Part shown: piece after piece, positions 7,915 through 18,700 of the stretch
Layout: every line of letters begins with the position of its first letter
How positions within the stretch are numbered: the first letter of the stretch is position 1
Source: Pseudomonas avellanae BPIC 631
GTDB lineage: Bacteria > Pseudomonadota > Gammaproteobacteria > Pseudomonadales > Pseudomonadaceae
Length of the DNA stretch: 33,125 bases
Reading direction: 5' to 3'
Assembly (NCBI RefSeq): GCF_000444135.1
Contig: NZ_ATDK01000256.1
Span: 1 to 33,125, forward strand
Translations under genes and position numbers: made by a program
The notes under the pieces: generated by a model
The model's database searches: none
Seen by the model: the letters and a program-made list of their open reading frames with translations, nothing else
Told to the model about the DNA's origin: nothing

Positions 7915-8142
7915 TCAGTGACTTACCGCCGTCTGGGCTTCCATCTTCTGGCGCAGGCTCAGGGGGCGCATGTCGGTCCAGACTTCTTCGATGTAGGCCA
8001 GGCATTCTTTCTTGAAGCCGCTTTTGCCGAGGGTGCGCCAGCCGTTGGGGATGGCTTTGTAGTCGGGCCAGATCGAGTACTGTTCTTCGTGGTTGACCAC
8101 AACTTGAAAGACGATGTCTTCCCGATCGAATACTGAAGTCAT
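7915..8142 (-). CDS. MbtH-like protein of the pyoverdine cluster
   Basis: A 75-residue MbtH-family protein, a small chaperone-like activator that binds NRPS adenylation domains. Family motifs are present: [12 protein letters not shown] near the middle, and WTDMRP with conserved tryptophans. The start at 8142 (MTSVFDRED) has GGAGAG just upstream; a longer in-frame reading to 8184 lacks family similarity. It matches PA2412 of P. aeruginosa in position, and is expected to support PvdL and the other pyoverdine synthetases. It has its own iron-starvation box at 8203-8226, so it need not depend on pvdH read-through. Confidence 0.92.
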   Translation of the reverse strand: MTSVFDREDIVFQVVVNHEEQYSIWPDYKAIPNGWRTLGKSGFKKECLAYIEEVWTDMRPLSLRQKMEAQTAVSH

Positions 8143-8202
8143 TGCTGCTCTCCGTGGTTGTTCAGTGCCGCCATGCCAATTCATGGCAGCTATAGGGATT
8201 GA

Positions 8203-8226
8203 ACGTATCGCTACGTCGAAAAATTA
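8203..8226 (-). promoter_or_regulatory. PvdS-type iron-starvation box for mbtH
   Basis: On the minus strand TAATT, 16 bases, CGT. It is nearly the same as the SyrP-like gene's box: both share TAATTTTTC, ten variable bases, then TACGTTCAATC. The -35 half overlaps the stop codon of pvdH (8224-8226), so the promoter is partly coding. It lies about 60 bases before the mbtH start. Confidence 0.8.
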
Positions 8227-9636
8227 AAGCTGTGCGACGGCGGCGTTAAGCGCGCGACCGAAGATTTCCGCCACTTCGTCGATCTGTTCGGCGGTGATCA
8301 CCAGCGGTGGCAGGAAACGCACCACGCTGCCATGCCGGCCGCCCAGTTCCAGAATCAACCCACGCTTGAGGCATTCGCGCTGGATCAGTGGGGCCAGACG
8401 GGCAAACACCGGTGGATGCCCTTGCGCATCGCGCGCGCCTGCCGGATCAACCAGCTCAACGCCGAGCATCAGCCCGCGACCGCGAATGTCGCCCAGTTGC
8501 GGGAAGTCGCGCTGCAGCGCTTGCAAATGACCGACCAGCCGCGCGCCCATCACCGTCGCGTGCTCGCAAATATTGTGTTGCTGAAGATAGCGCATCACCG
8601 CCGAACCGGTGGCCATCGCCATCTGATTGCCGCGGAATGTCCCGGCATGCGCGCCCGGCAGCCAGGTGTCGAGCCATGAACGATAGACCACCACCGCCAG
8701 CGGCAGGCTGCCGCCGATGGCTTTGGACAGGACCACCACATCGGGAATAATCCCGGCGTGCTCAAAGGCAAACATCTTGCCGGTACGCGCAAAGCCGCTC
8801 TGAATTTCGTCGACGATCAGCGCCACACCGGCCTTTTCCGTGATGCGTCGCACACCGCGCAGCCAGTCCAGATCAGCCGGGATCACCCCGCCCTCGCCCT
8901 GCACCACTTCAAGAATGACCGCAGCAGGCAACTGCACACCCGCTTCCGGGTCATTCAGCAGGTTTTCCAGGTAGTGCAGGTTGGCGCGCACGCCCTGTTC
9001 GCCGCCGAGCCCGAACGGGCAGCGGTAATCGTACGGATACGGTAGAAACTGCACGCCGCTGCTGAGCAAGGCACCCAACGGCTTTTTCGGCCCAAGACTG
9101 CCCATCAGGCTCAACGCGCCCTGGCTCATGCCGTGATAACCGCCCTGAAACGACAACACGGTGCTGCGCCCGGTGGCAGTGCGCACCAGTTTCAACGCAG
9201 CTTCCACCGCATCGGTACCGGTCGGGCCGCAGAACTGGATCTTCGCGTCATTGGCCAGCGCTGGCGGCAGCAGGCCGAACAGGTCCTGCACGAACTGATC
9301 TTTGACCGGCGTGGTGAGGTCCAGGGTGTGCAGCGGCAATTCATCGCTGATCACCTGCTGAATCGCTTCGATGATCACCGGATGGTTATGCCCCAGCGCC
9401 AGCGTACCCGCGCCTGCCAGGCAATCGATGAAGCGCCGCCCTTCGACGTCCTCGACGTGAATGCCTTTGGCGCGCTTGAGCGCCAGCGGGATGCGCCGTG
9501 GGTAGCTGCGCGCGTTGGACTCCTGGCGACTCTGCCGGGCCAGCAATGGCGACTCGTCGAACTGGTAGAGCGTCTCGGCCGCTGCCGGAGTTATCCGGGT
9601 CAACTGATCATCGATAAACCTGGTAGCGACTGACAT
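8224..9636 (-). CDS. pvdH: L-2,4-diaminobutyrate:2-oxoglutarate aminotransferase
   Basis: A 470-residue class III PLP-dependent aminotransferase, the usual length for PvdH. It converts aspartate beta-semialdehyde to L-2,4-diaminobutyrate with glutamate as amino donor; Dab is built into the pyoverdine chromophore by PvdL. The PLP lysine is Lys305 in LSKAIGGSLPL, preceded by VDEIQSGFARTGK. Cofactor-binding GPTGTDAVEAALK and the FQGGYHGMSQGAL segment are also visible. The start at 9636 (MSVATRF) follows GAGG at suitable spacing; the reading could extend to 9690 but has no better ribosome site. Expressed from the iron-starvation box at 9723-9746. Confidence 0.93.
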   Translation of the reverse strand: MSVATRFIDDQLTRITPAAAETLYQFDESPLLARQSRQESNARSYPRRIPLALKRAKGIHVEDVEGRRFIDCLAGAGTLALGHNHPVIIEAIQQVISDELPLHTLDLTTPVKDQFVQDLFGLLPPALANDAKIQFCGPTGTDAVEAALKLVRTATGRSTVLSFQGGYHGMSQGALSLMGSLGPKKPLGALLSSGVQFLPYPYDYRCPFGLGGEQGVRANLHYLENLLNDPEAGVQLPAAVILEVVQGEGGVIPADLDWLRGVRRITEKAGVALIVDEIQSGFARTGKMFAFEHAGIIPDVVVLSKAIGGSLPLAVVVYRSWLDTWLPGAHAGTFRGNQMAMATGSAVMRYLQQHNICEHATVMGARLVGHLQALQRDFPQLGDIRGRGLMLGVELVDPAGARDAQGHPPVFARLAPLIQRECLKRGLILELGGRHGSVVRFLPPLVITAEQIDEVAEIFGRALNAAVAQL

Positions 9637-9722
9637 CTGTGCAACCCTCAATACGCTGGTTGAATGACCTGATGCATGACGGTGGGCCATGCCGGCTCAG
9701 GCGTTTATTCCATCCCTTGAAA

Positions 9723-9746
9723 ACGCGCCAGCGCGCTGCGGATTTA
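9723..9746 (-). promoter_or_regulatory. pvdH: PvdS-type iron-starvation box for pvdH
   Basis: On the minus strand TAAAT, 16 bases, CGT: an exact match to the PvdS consensus. It is about 90 bases upstream of the pvdH start and in the gap between pvdL and pvdH, so pvdH can be transcribed independently of pvdL. Confidence 0.85.
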
Positions 9747-9777
9747 CACCCGGCAACGAGTTTTTTATCCGCAGCGC
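9733..9777. repeat. 11-base perfect inverted repeat spanning the pvdH -35 region
   Basis: GCGCTGCGGAT (9733-9743) and ATCCGCAGCGC (9767-9777) are perfect inverted copies separated by 23 bases. The left arm overlaps the TAAAT element of the pvdH iron-starvation box. In RNA it would form a stable stem-loop just after the pvdL stop codon, so it could end or stabilise the pvdL message. As DNA it could be an operator. It has no T-tract after the stem in the pvdL direction. Confidence 0.6.
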
Positions 9778-9799
9778 CGGCGCGCCGACCGAAGGCCGA

Positions 9800-12700
9800 T
9801 CAGAACCCTTCCAGTTCAGCCATCAAGTCCGCCAGGCGGTCGAATTTCTGCTCGTCGACCTGCGCCCCGCCAAGGCTTTCAAGATGCTCGGCCAACGCCT
9901 GAACGGTGTTGAATTCGAACATCGCCCGCAATGGCACGTTACGTTGCAGCAGCTTCTGCGCACGGGTGACCACTTGCGTGGCCAACAGTGAATGCCCGCC
10001 CAGTTCGAAGAAGTTGTCAGTGATGCCCACCCGCTCGACCTTGAGCACATCAGCCCAGATGGTCGCCAGTTGCTGCTCCATTTCTGTCTGCGGCGCCTGA
10101 TAATCCTGCTGCGCCTGGCTGACATCCGGCGCAGGCAGGGCCTTGCGGTCGAGTTTGCCGTTCGGCGTCAGTGGCATCGCCTCCAGAATCACCAGATGTG
10201 CAGGCACCATGTAGTCCGGCAGGCTGGCCTTGAGGTGGCTTTTCAGCGCGTCTCGCAGCGCATCGTGATCCTGCGCGGCAGCGCTTGGCACCAGATACGC
10301 CGCCAGCACTTTGCCCAGCGGACCGTCGATGTCCAGCACCACCGATTCACGGATTGCCGAATGCTCCAGCAAGCGGGTTTCGATTTCGCCCAGCTCGATG
10401 CGGTAGCCGCGAATCTTCACTTGGTGATCGACCCGGCCGACGTACTCCAGCACGCCGTCCTTACGCCGCCGCGCCAGATCGCCGGTGCGGTACAGACGCT
10501 CGCCAGGCGCACCGAACGGATGCGGCACGAACACCGGCACCGTACGCGAAGGATCCGCGACATAACCACGACCGACCCCGGCCCCGGCGACGCACAACTC
10601 GCCCACCGCGCCCAGCGGCACAAGGTCCAGCGCGTCGTCGAGCAGGTACAGGCGATTGTTATCGGTCGGCGAACCGATCGGCAGATAAGCGCTGCGTGTT
10701 GACGCTGCATCGACGCGGAAGAACGCCACGTCGTCGGAACATTCAGCCGGGCCATAGGCATTCACCAGCCCGATAGCCGGGTAGCGTTGCAGCCATTGGC
10801 TGGCCAGCTCCGGCGGCATGGCTTCGCCGGTCGGCAGCAGCCAGCGCAGGCTGTCGAGGGTGGCGTGCTGTTCGGCAAGCAGGCCGGTTATCAGCGACGG
10901 CACGCTTTCCAGCACGCTGATGCGCTGCGCCTGCACATGCGCCAACAAGGCCTGCGGGTCGCGGGCGATATCGTTCGGCACGATGTCCACCCGCGCGCCG
11001 AACAGCGGCGCAGCGAGGAACTGCCAGACCGAGATGTCGAAACTTTGCGAAGCGGTCTGGGCGATCACATCGCTGTCGCTAAGGTTCAGGTACGGCACCT
11101 TGCTCAACTGGTTATTAAGCATGCCGCGCTGTTCGACCATCACACCCTTCGGCAAACCGGTGGAGCCGGAGGTAAAGATCACATAAGCCAGGTTATCCGC
11201 CGCACTGTAACGACCCGGATTGTGCTGCGCTGATTCGCTCTGCTGCACGTCTTCCCAGACCCGCAACCGCGGACGATCGGACTCGAGCAGCGCCCTGCCC
11301 TGTTCCAGACAACACGCACTGCACACCAGCACCGGCGTGCCGCTCTGGGCGATGATACCGCTCAGTCGCACATTCGGCAGTGCCGGGTCCAGCGGCAGGT
11401 AACCGGCACCGGCCTTGAAGCTGCCGATGATCATGCCGAGCAGTTCAGGCCCGCGCTCCGCGAGCAAGGCAACCGGCTGATCGAAACTGACACCGGCCTC
11501 GATCAGGGCATGGCCCAGACGGTTGCTGGCGATATTCAGCTCGGCATAGCTGAGCTGAATATCCTGGCAACTGACCGCAACACGCTCGGCATGCGCCGCG
11601 ACCTGCGCTTCGAACAGCTCGACGTAGCTTTTATCCAGCGGATAAGCCTGCTCGCTCTGGTTGCAGCCCTCAATCAGGAACGTGCGCTCCTGCTCACTGA
11701 GCAGCGCCAGCTCGGCCATGTCGCCATGGAAGCCTTCGATCAGCGCCAGCAGCAGGCGCTTGAACTCGCCGAGCATGTTCTGCACGGTGGCTTCGTCGAA
11801 ATAACGCTGGTCGTAGGACAGGTGCAAGCCCAGGTCATCGCCCGGATAGCAGACCGCCGTCAGCGGGTAGTTGGTGTGGGTGCGACCGGAATCCGAGGTG
11901 GCATTGAAGCTCTGCGCACGGTCGAGCACCGAGACTTCCACCGGCGCGTTTTCGAACACGAACAGGCTGTCAAACAGCGGCTGGCCCTTGGGCAGTTCGC
12001 TGTTTTCCTGAATGGTCACCAGCGGCAGGTATTCGTACTCGCGCAGTTGCATGTTGCTGTCCAGCAACTGGCTTAGCCAGTCACGCACTGTGCAGCGCCG
12101 CTCATCGCCCGGCATGCCGACGCGCAGGGCGATGGTGTTGATGAACAGGCCAACAGTGCGCTGCATCTGCGGCAATTCCACCGGCCGCCCCGCTACGGTA
12201 ACGCCGAACACCACATCGCGATCGCCGCTCATGCGCCGCAAGGTCAAGGCCCACGCCGCCTGGGCGAAGGTGTTGACGGTCAACTGATGCTGCTGGGCCA
12301 GTTCGCGCAGTTGTGCGCCGTCGCGCTCATCAAGACGGGTGTAGCAATCGCCCACCACCATGCCGCCGCTGTCACCGGCGTGTTCACGCAAAAACGGACG
12401 GTCGCTGGGGATCGGCGTCGGCCGTTCAAAGCCGCGCAGGTTGTGCTGCCACCAGTCACGCGCCTGTACCAGGCCACGGCGTTGCAGCCAGCCGATGTAA
12501 TCGCGATAGCGCGGCGCAGGCGTCAGTTGTGCTTCACGCCCTTCGCCCAACGCGGTGTAAAGGTCGAAGAAATCGTTCATCAGCAGCGAACGGCACCAGG
12601 CATCGATGAGGATGTGGTGGTTGCTCATCATGAACCAGTAGCGCGCTTCATCGACGCGGATCAGGCGAAGGTGGAACGGCGGCTGATTGAGCAGATCGAA

Positions 12701-15700
12701 ACCGGCCTCGCGCTCGGACTTGAGCAAGGCCTGCAAACGCGGCTCCTGCTGGTCCTGCGGCACGTCACGCCAGTCCAGATAATCAATCGGCGTGCTGCCC
12801 GGCTTGTGGATGACCTGCAGCATGGTTTCGCCGATGTCCCAGCAGAACGAGGCACGCAGCGCTTCGTGACGGGCGATCACCGCCTGCCAGGCCTGGCCGA
12901 AACGTTCCGGGTCCAGCGCGCTGTTGATGCGGTAGCGATCCTGCATGTAATACAGGCCGGTGCCGGGTTCCAGCAGGGTGTGCAGCAGCATGCCCTCCTG
13001 CATCGGCGTCAGCGGGTAGACGTCCTCGATGTGGCTTGCTGCGACCGGCAGCGCGTCGAGTTGCGCCTGATCCAGATCGGCCAGCGGGAAGTCGGAAGGC
13101 GTCAGGCCGCCGCTGCCATCGCTCAGGCAGTGGGCGATCAACCCCTGCAATTGCGCCAGGTAAGCCTGCGCCAACGCTTCAATAGCGGCGGGTTGATAGC
13201 GCTCGGCACTGAAAGTCCAGCGCAGCAGCAATTCGCCGCCATACACCTGACTGTCGATGCTCAGCTCATTGGGCAACGGCGCATGCGGATCGTGGGCCGC
13301 GCCTGCCGACTCTTCCAGCGGACGAAACAGCGCATCGTCGGCGAAGCTCTGATCGAACTGGCCGAGGTAATTGAAGGTGATCGGCGCCACCGGCAGCGCC
13401 TGCATGGCGGCCTTGCTGGCACTGTCGGCCAAGTAGCGCAACACGCCATAACCGAGGCCCTTGTGCGGCACCTGGCGCAGTTGCTCCTTGATCGCCTTGA
13501 TCGAGTCGCCCGATGCTGCGTCGGCAGCCAGTGCCGGCGTGAGGCGCAGCGGATAAGCGCTGGTGAACCAGCCCACGGTGCGGGTCAGGTCGATATCGTC
13601 AAACAGGGTTTCGCGACCGTGCCCTTCCAGCTGGATAAGGGTCGACGGCTGGCCGCTCCAGCGGCAGACCACTTGCGCCAGTGCCGTCAGCAGCAGGTCG
13701 TTGACCTGAGTGCGGTAGGCGCTGGGGGCCTGTTGCAGCAGTTGCCGGGTACGTTCGGCATCCAGCCGTACGCTGACCGTTTGTGCGTGACGGTTCTGCT
13801 GGTCGCCCTCTGGATTGTGGCACGGCAGATTCGTCGCAGGACCGCCCAGTTGGAGCTGCCAGACGTGTAGCTCTTCACGTAACGATTCATTACCCGCGTA
13901 GGCCTGCAAACGTGCGGCCCAGTCACGGAACGCACTGGTCTTGGCGGCAAAGCGCACTGGCGTAGCGTCGCTCAACTGGCGATAAGCCGTTTGCAGGTCA
14001 TCCAGCAGCACACGCCACGAAACGCCATCGACCACCAGGTGGTGAATGACCATCAGCAGGCGTTGCTGGCCCTGCGGCCCGTCAACCAGCAAGGCGCGCA
14101 ACAGCGGGCCGTTGTGCAGGTCGAGGCTGCGCTGGGTGTCGGCGTACAAGGCTGCACATTCGGCCATGTCGGCGACACGCGCCTGTATCAACAGGGTTTC
14201 GGCGGTGACGGCGCGGTGCTCGGCCTGCCACTTGCCGTTCTGCTCGGTGAAACTCAGGCGCAGGGCGTCGTGCTGTTCAAGCACGGCACGCAACGCCTGC
14301 TCCAGAATACGTGGATCAAGGGCGCTGACCGGCTCCAGCACCAGCGACTGATTCCAGTGCTGGCGCTCGGGGATCGGCGTGTCGAAGAACCAGTGCTGGA
14401 TCGGCGTCAGCGCGGACGCACCTTCAAGCAGCCCCTGTTCGGCCTGAATCAGTTCGTGAGTGGTCGCCACAGCGGCCAGCGTCTGCACGGTCTGGTGCTG
14501 AAACAGGTCACGCGGGCTGAAATGAATACCCGCCTGACGCGCCCTACTGACCACCTGAATCGATAGGATCGAATCGCCGCCCAGCTCGAAGAAGTTGTCG
14601 TTGATACTGACCTTCTCCACGTTCAGCACCGCACACCAGATCGCCGCCAACTGTTGTTCCAGCTCGCTGGCGGGCGCGATGTAGTGCTGACGATTGAGCT
14701 CCGGGTCCGGTGCAGGCAAGGCGCGGCGATCCAGCTTGCCGTTGGCGGTCAGTGGCATGCTGGCGAGCAGCATCAGGTGGGTTGGCACCATGTAATCCGG
14801 CAGTTGCGCCTTGAGGTGCGACTTGAGCGATTCACGCAATTGCGCCTGCTGCTCGTCGCCCTGCCCGGCCACATCACTGACCAGATAGCCTGCCAGTTGC
14901 TTGCCCGACGGCGTGTCCAGCGCCAGCACCACGGCTTCGCGAATGGCTTCATGCTCAAGCAATCGGGTTTCGATTTCACCCAGTTCAATGCGGAAACCAC
15001 GAATCTTCACTTGATGGTCGATACGCCCCAGGTACTCCACCAGCCCGTCAGTGCGCTGGCGCACCAGGTCGCCGGTGCGATACAGACGTCCGCCATTGCT
15101 GGCAAACGGATCAGCCACGAACCGCTCGGCGGTCATGCCGGGACGATGATGATAGCCCTGAGCCAGACCGGCACCGCCGATGTACAACTCGCCACTGGCA
15201 CCCTGCGGCACCGGCGCCAGATCGGCGTCGAGTATGTAGGCAACGCGCGCCCCGACGATGCGGCCAATCGGCACGCTGGCTTCGCCCTCCTCCAGTTGCT
15301 GCGGAGCCAGGCTGGCCAGCGGCATTACCACGGTTTCGGTCGGGCCATAGGCGTTGAAAAACAGTTCGGGCTGAAACACCGCACGAATACGCTGCAAGTG
15401 TTCACCGGTCAGCGCTTCACCGCCGGTGATGCACATGCGCACCGGCAAGGTCTGCCCCTGAGTCGCCAGCCATTGCGCCAACTGGCTGCCATAGCTGGGG
15501 GTGAAACCGAGAATATTGACCTGCTGCTCACGAATCAGCGTGCAGATTTCTTCGGCGTCCCACTGGCCTTGAGCGCGCAATACCACGCGTGCGCCGCTGA
15601 GCAACGGCACCAACAGACGCTCGGTGGCGGCATCGAAGTTGATCGAATAGAAATGCAGCTCGCAGTCGTCCGGCTGCATGTCGAAGCGACGAATCACCGC

Positions 15701-18700
15701 CTGACAATGCATGGCGATTTCACCGTGGGACACCACCACGCCTTTGGGCTTGCCGGTCGAACCGGAGGTGTAAATCAGGTACGCCTGATGCTGCGGCAGG
15801 CTGATAAACGGCAGTTCATCGGACGAGAAAGACGCCAGCAGCGGCTGATCGTCTTCCAGGCACCAGCGGGCCACACCGGCAGGCAACTCACCCAACGCTG
15901 CAAACAGCGCACGGTCACTCAACAGCAGGCCAACGCCGCTGTCTTCGATCATGTAGTGCAGGCGTTCCAGCGGGTATTCCGGGTCGAGCGGCACGTACGC
16001 GCCACCGGCCTTGAGGATTGCCAGCAGGCCGACCACCATGTCCAGCGAGCGCGGCAGCGCCAGGCCGACCCGCACCTGCGGGCCGACGCCACGCTGGCGC
16101 AGCATTCCGGCCAGTTGGTTGGCACGGGCGTTCAGTTCGGCGTAACTCAGGGTTTGGCCGGCAAAGGTCAGCGCCGCCGCCTGCGGGCGCAATCGGGCCT
16201 GCTCGGCGAACAGGCTGTGAATGCATTGATCGAGGCGTTGCTCGCCCGCTTCGACGCCGAGGCTGTCGAGCAACTGCTGGCGTTCGGCGCTCTGCAACAG
16301 CGGCAGCTCGCTCAAGCGCTGTTGTGGGTCGGCAAGCAACGCTTGCAGCAGGTTCAGCCAATGTTCGGCCATCTGCGCGATGCGCGGTTCGTCGAACAGA
16401 TCGGTGCTGTAGGTCAGGCAGCAACCCAGCCGGTGATCCAGCTCGGTAACCTCCAGGTTGAGGTCGAATTTGGTGGCCCGCGCGTCGTTGACCAGGTAGT
16501 CGACCGTCATGCCCGCCAACTCGCGGCTTTGCTGGAATTCCCAGCGCTGCACGTTGCACATCACCTGGAACAGCGGGTTGTAGGCCGCGCTGCGTGGCGG
16601 TTGCAGGGCTTCAACCAGATGATCGAACGGCAAGTCCTGATGCGACTGACCTTCGATGACCGTGTGGCGTACTTGCTCAAACAACTGCGCGACGCTCATC
16701 TGACCGTCGAGCTGCACGCGCAGCACCTGGGTGTTGAGGAACGCGCCGATCAGCCCTTCGCTTTCCGGACGAATGCGATTGGCCACTGGCGCACCGATGC
16801 GCAGGTCATTCTGGCCGCTGTAACGGTAGAGCAGCACCGCCAGCGTGGTGGTCATGGTCATGAACAGGGTCAAACCGTTGCGGGCATTGAAAGCGCGGAC
16901 TTTGGCGGCCAGCTCGGGGTTCAGATCGAAGCGGTACAACTCGCCCTGATGGCTTTGCACCGGCGGACGCGGCCGGTCGCCGGGCAGTTCCAGCAGCGGA
17001 TGTTCGTTGCCCAGTTGCGCGGTCCAGTAATCCAGCTGGCGCTGGCGCTCGCCAGCTTCCATCCACTGGCGCTGCCAGACGCTGTAATCGAGGTACTGCA
17101 CCGCCAGCGGCTCCAGTGGCGACGGCTTGCCGTCAAGAAACGCTTCGTAGAGCAGGCCCAGTTCGCGGGCGAAGATATCCATCGCCCAGCCTTCGGTGAC
17201 GATGTGGTGCAGGGTCAGGACGAAGTAATGCTCAAGCTCCGCAGCCCTGACCAGACAGGCACGCAGCAACGGCCCGGTTTCCAGATCGAAGGGCTGATGC
17301 GCCTCGCTGTCGGCCAGCGCCTGAATGCGCTGCTGACGAACCTCGGCAGGCAGCGCCGAGTAGTCCTGCCACTGCACGCTCAAGCCGGTCTGCCCGGAGA
17401 CTTTCTGACAGGCCACGCCGTTGACGCTCGGGAAGGTGGTGCGCAGGGTTTCGTGGCGCAGGATCAAGGCTTGCAGCGCGGCCTCGAAACACTCGATATC
17501 AAACACGCCGCTCAAACGTGCCATGCCGCCGACGTTGTACGCCGGGCTGTCCGGTTCCATCTGCCAGAGGAACCACATGCGCTGTTGCGAATAGGACAGC
17601 GGCACCGGCTGACTGCGGTCAACACGGGCAATCGGTTGCAGGCTGTTGCGTGCACCGGACTGCTGAAGGGTTTGAACCTGTTCGGCGAATGCGCCCAGCT
17701 CGCTGGCCTCGAACAACGCGCGCAACGGCAGGTCGATGTCGCAGGCCTGACGCACACGGGAAATGATCTGCGTGGCCAGCAACGAGTGCCCGCCCAGCTC
17801 GAAAAAGTCATCGCGCAGGCCGACACGCGGCACGCCCAGCACCTGTCGCCAGACAGCGGCGATATGCTTTTGCAGGTCGGTGTGCGGCTCGACATGTTCG
17901 CGGGTCTGCCATTGCGGCTCGGGCAAGGCGCGGCGGTCCAGCTTGCCGCTCGGGCTCAGCGGCATGCTGTCGAGGCGCACCAGTTGCGCCGGAACCATGT
18001 AATCCGGCAGTTCCAGCGCCAGTGCCGATTTGATGCGCTCGGCCTGAACGTCCTGCCCGGCTTCGGCGGTGTAATAGCCGATCAGTTGCGGGCCGGCAGC
18101 GGTTTCGCGCACCAGCACGGCGGCATGACCGACACCCGGTTGAGCCAGCAGGCGGGCTTCGATTTCCTGCGGTTCTACGCGGAAACCGCGCAGTTTGACC
18201 TGCTGATCGAGACGCCCGAGATATTCCAATGCACCGTCAGTTGCCCAGCGCACAAGGTCACCGGTGCGGTACAGGCGTTCGCCCGGCAGGCCAAGCGGAT
18301 CGGCGATAAAGCGCTCGGCGGTAAGGTCCGGGCGATTCAGGTAGCCACGCGCCAGGCCGATGCCGCCGATGCACAGTTCCCCAGCAACCCCGCGCGGCAG
18401 CGGATTAAGTTCGCTGTCCAGCACCCGGCACAGCACGTTGCCCAGCGGGCGACCAATCGGCGAGCGCAGGCCATCGGCACGCTGGCACTGCCAATGGGTG
18501 ACGTTGATCGCGGTTTCGGTCGGGCCATAGCGGTTATGCAGTTGCACGCCCGGCAGTTGCTCCAGCACCCGATTGCGCAGTTCACCCGGCAACGCTTCGC
18601 CACCGGAGAACAGGCGACGCAGGCTGCTGCATTGCTGCACCAGCGGTTCGTCGATGAACAGTTGCAGCAGAGGCGGCACGAAATGCAGCGTGGTCACGCC

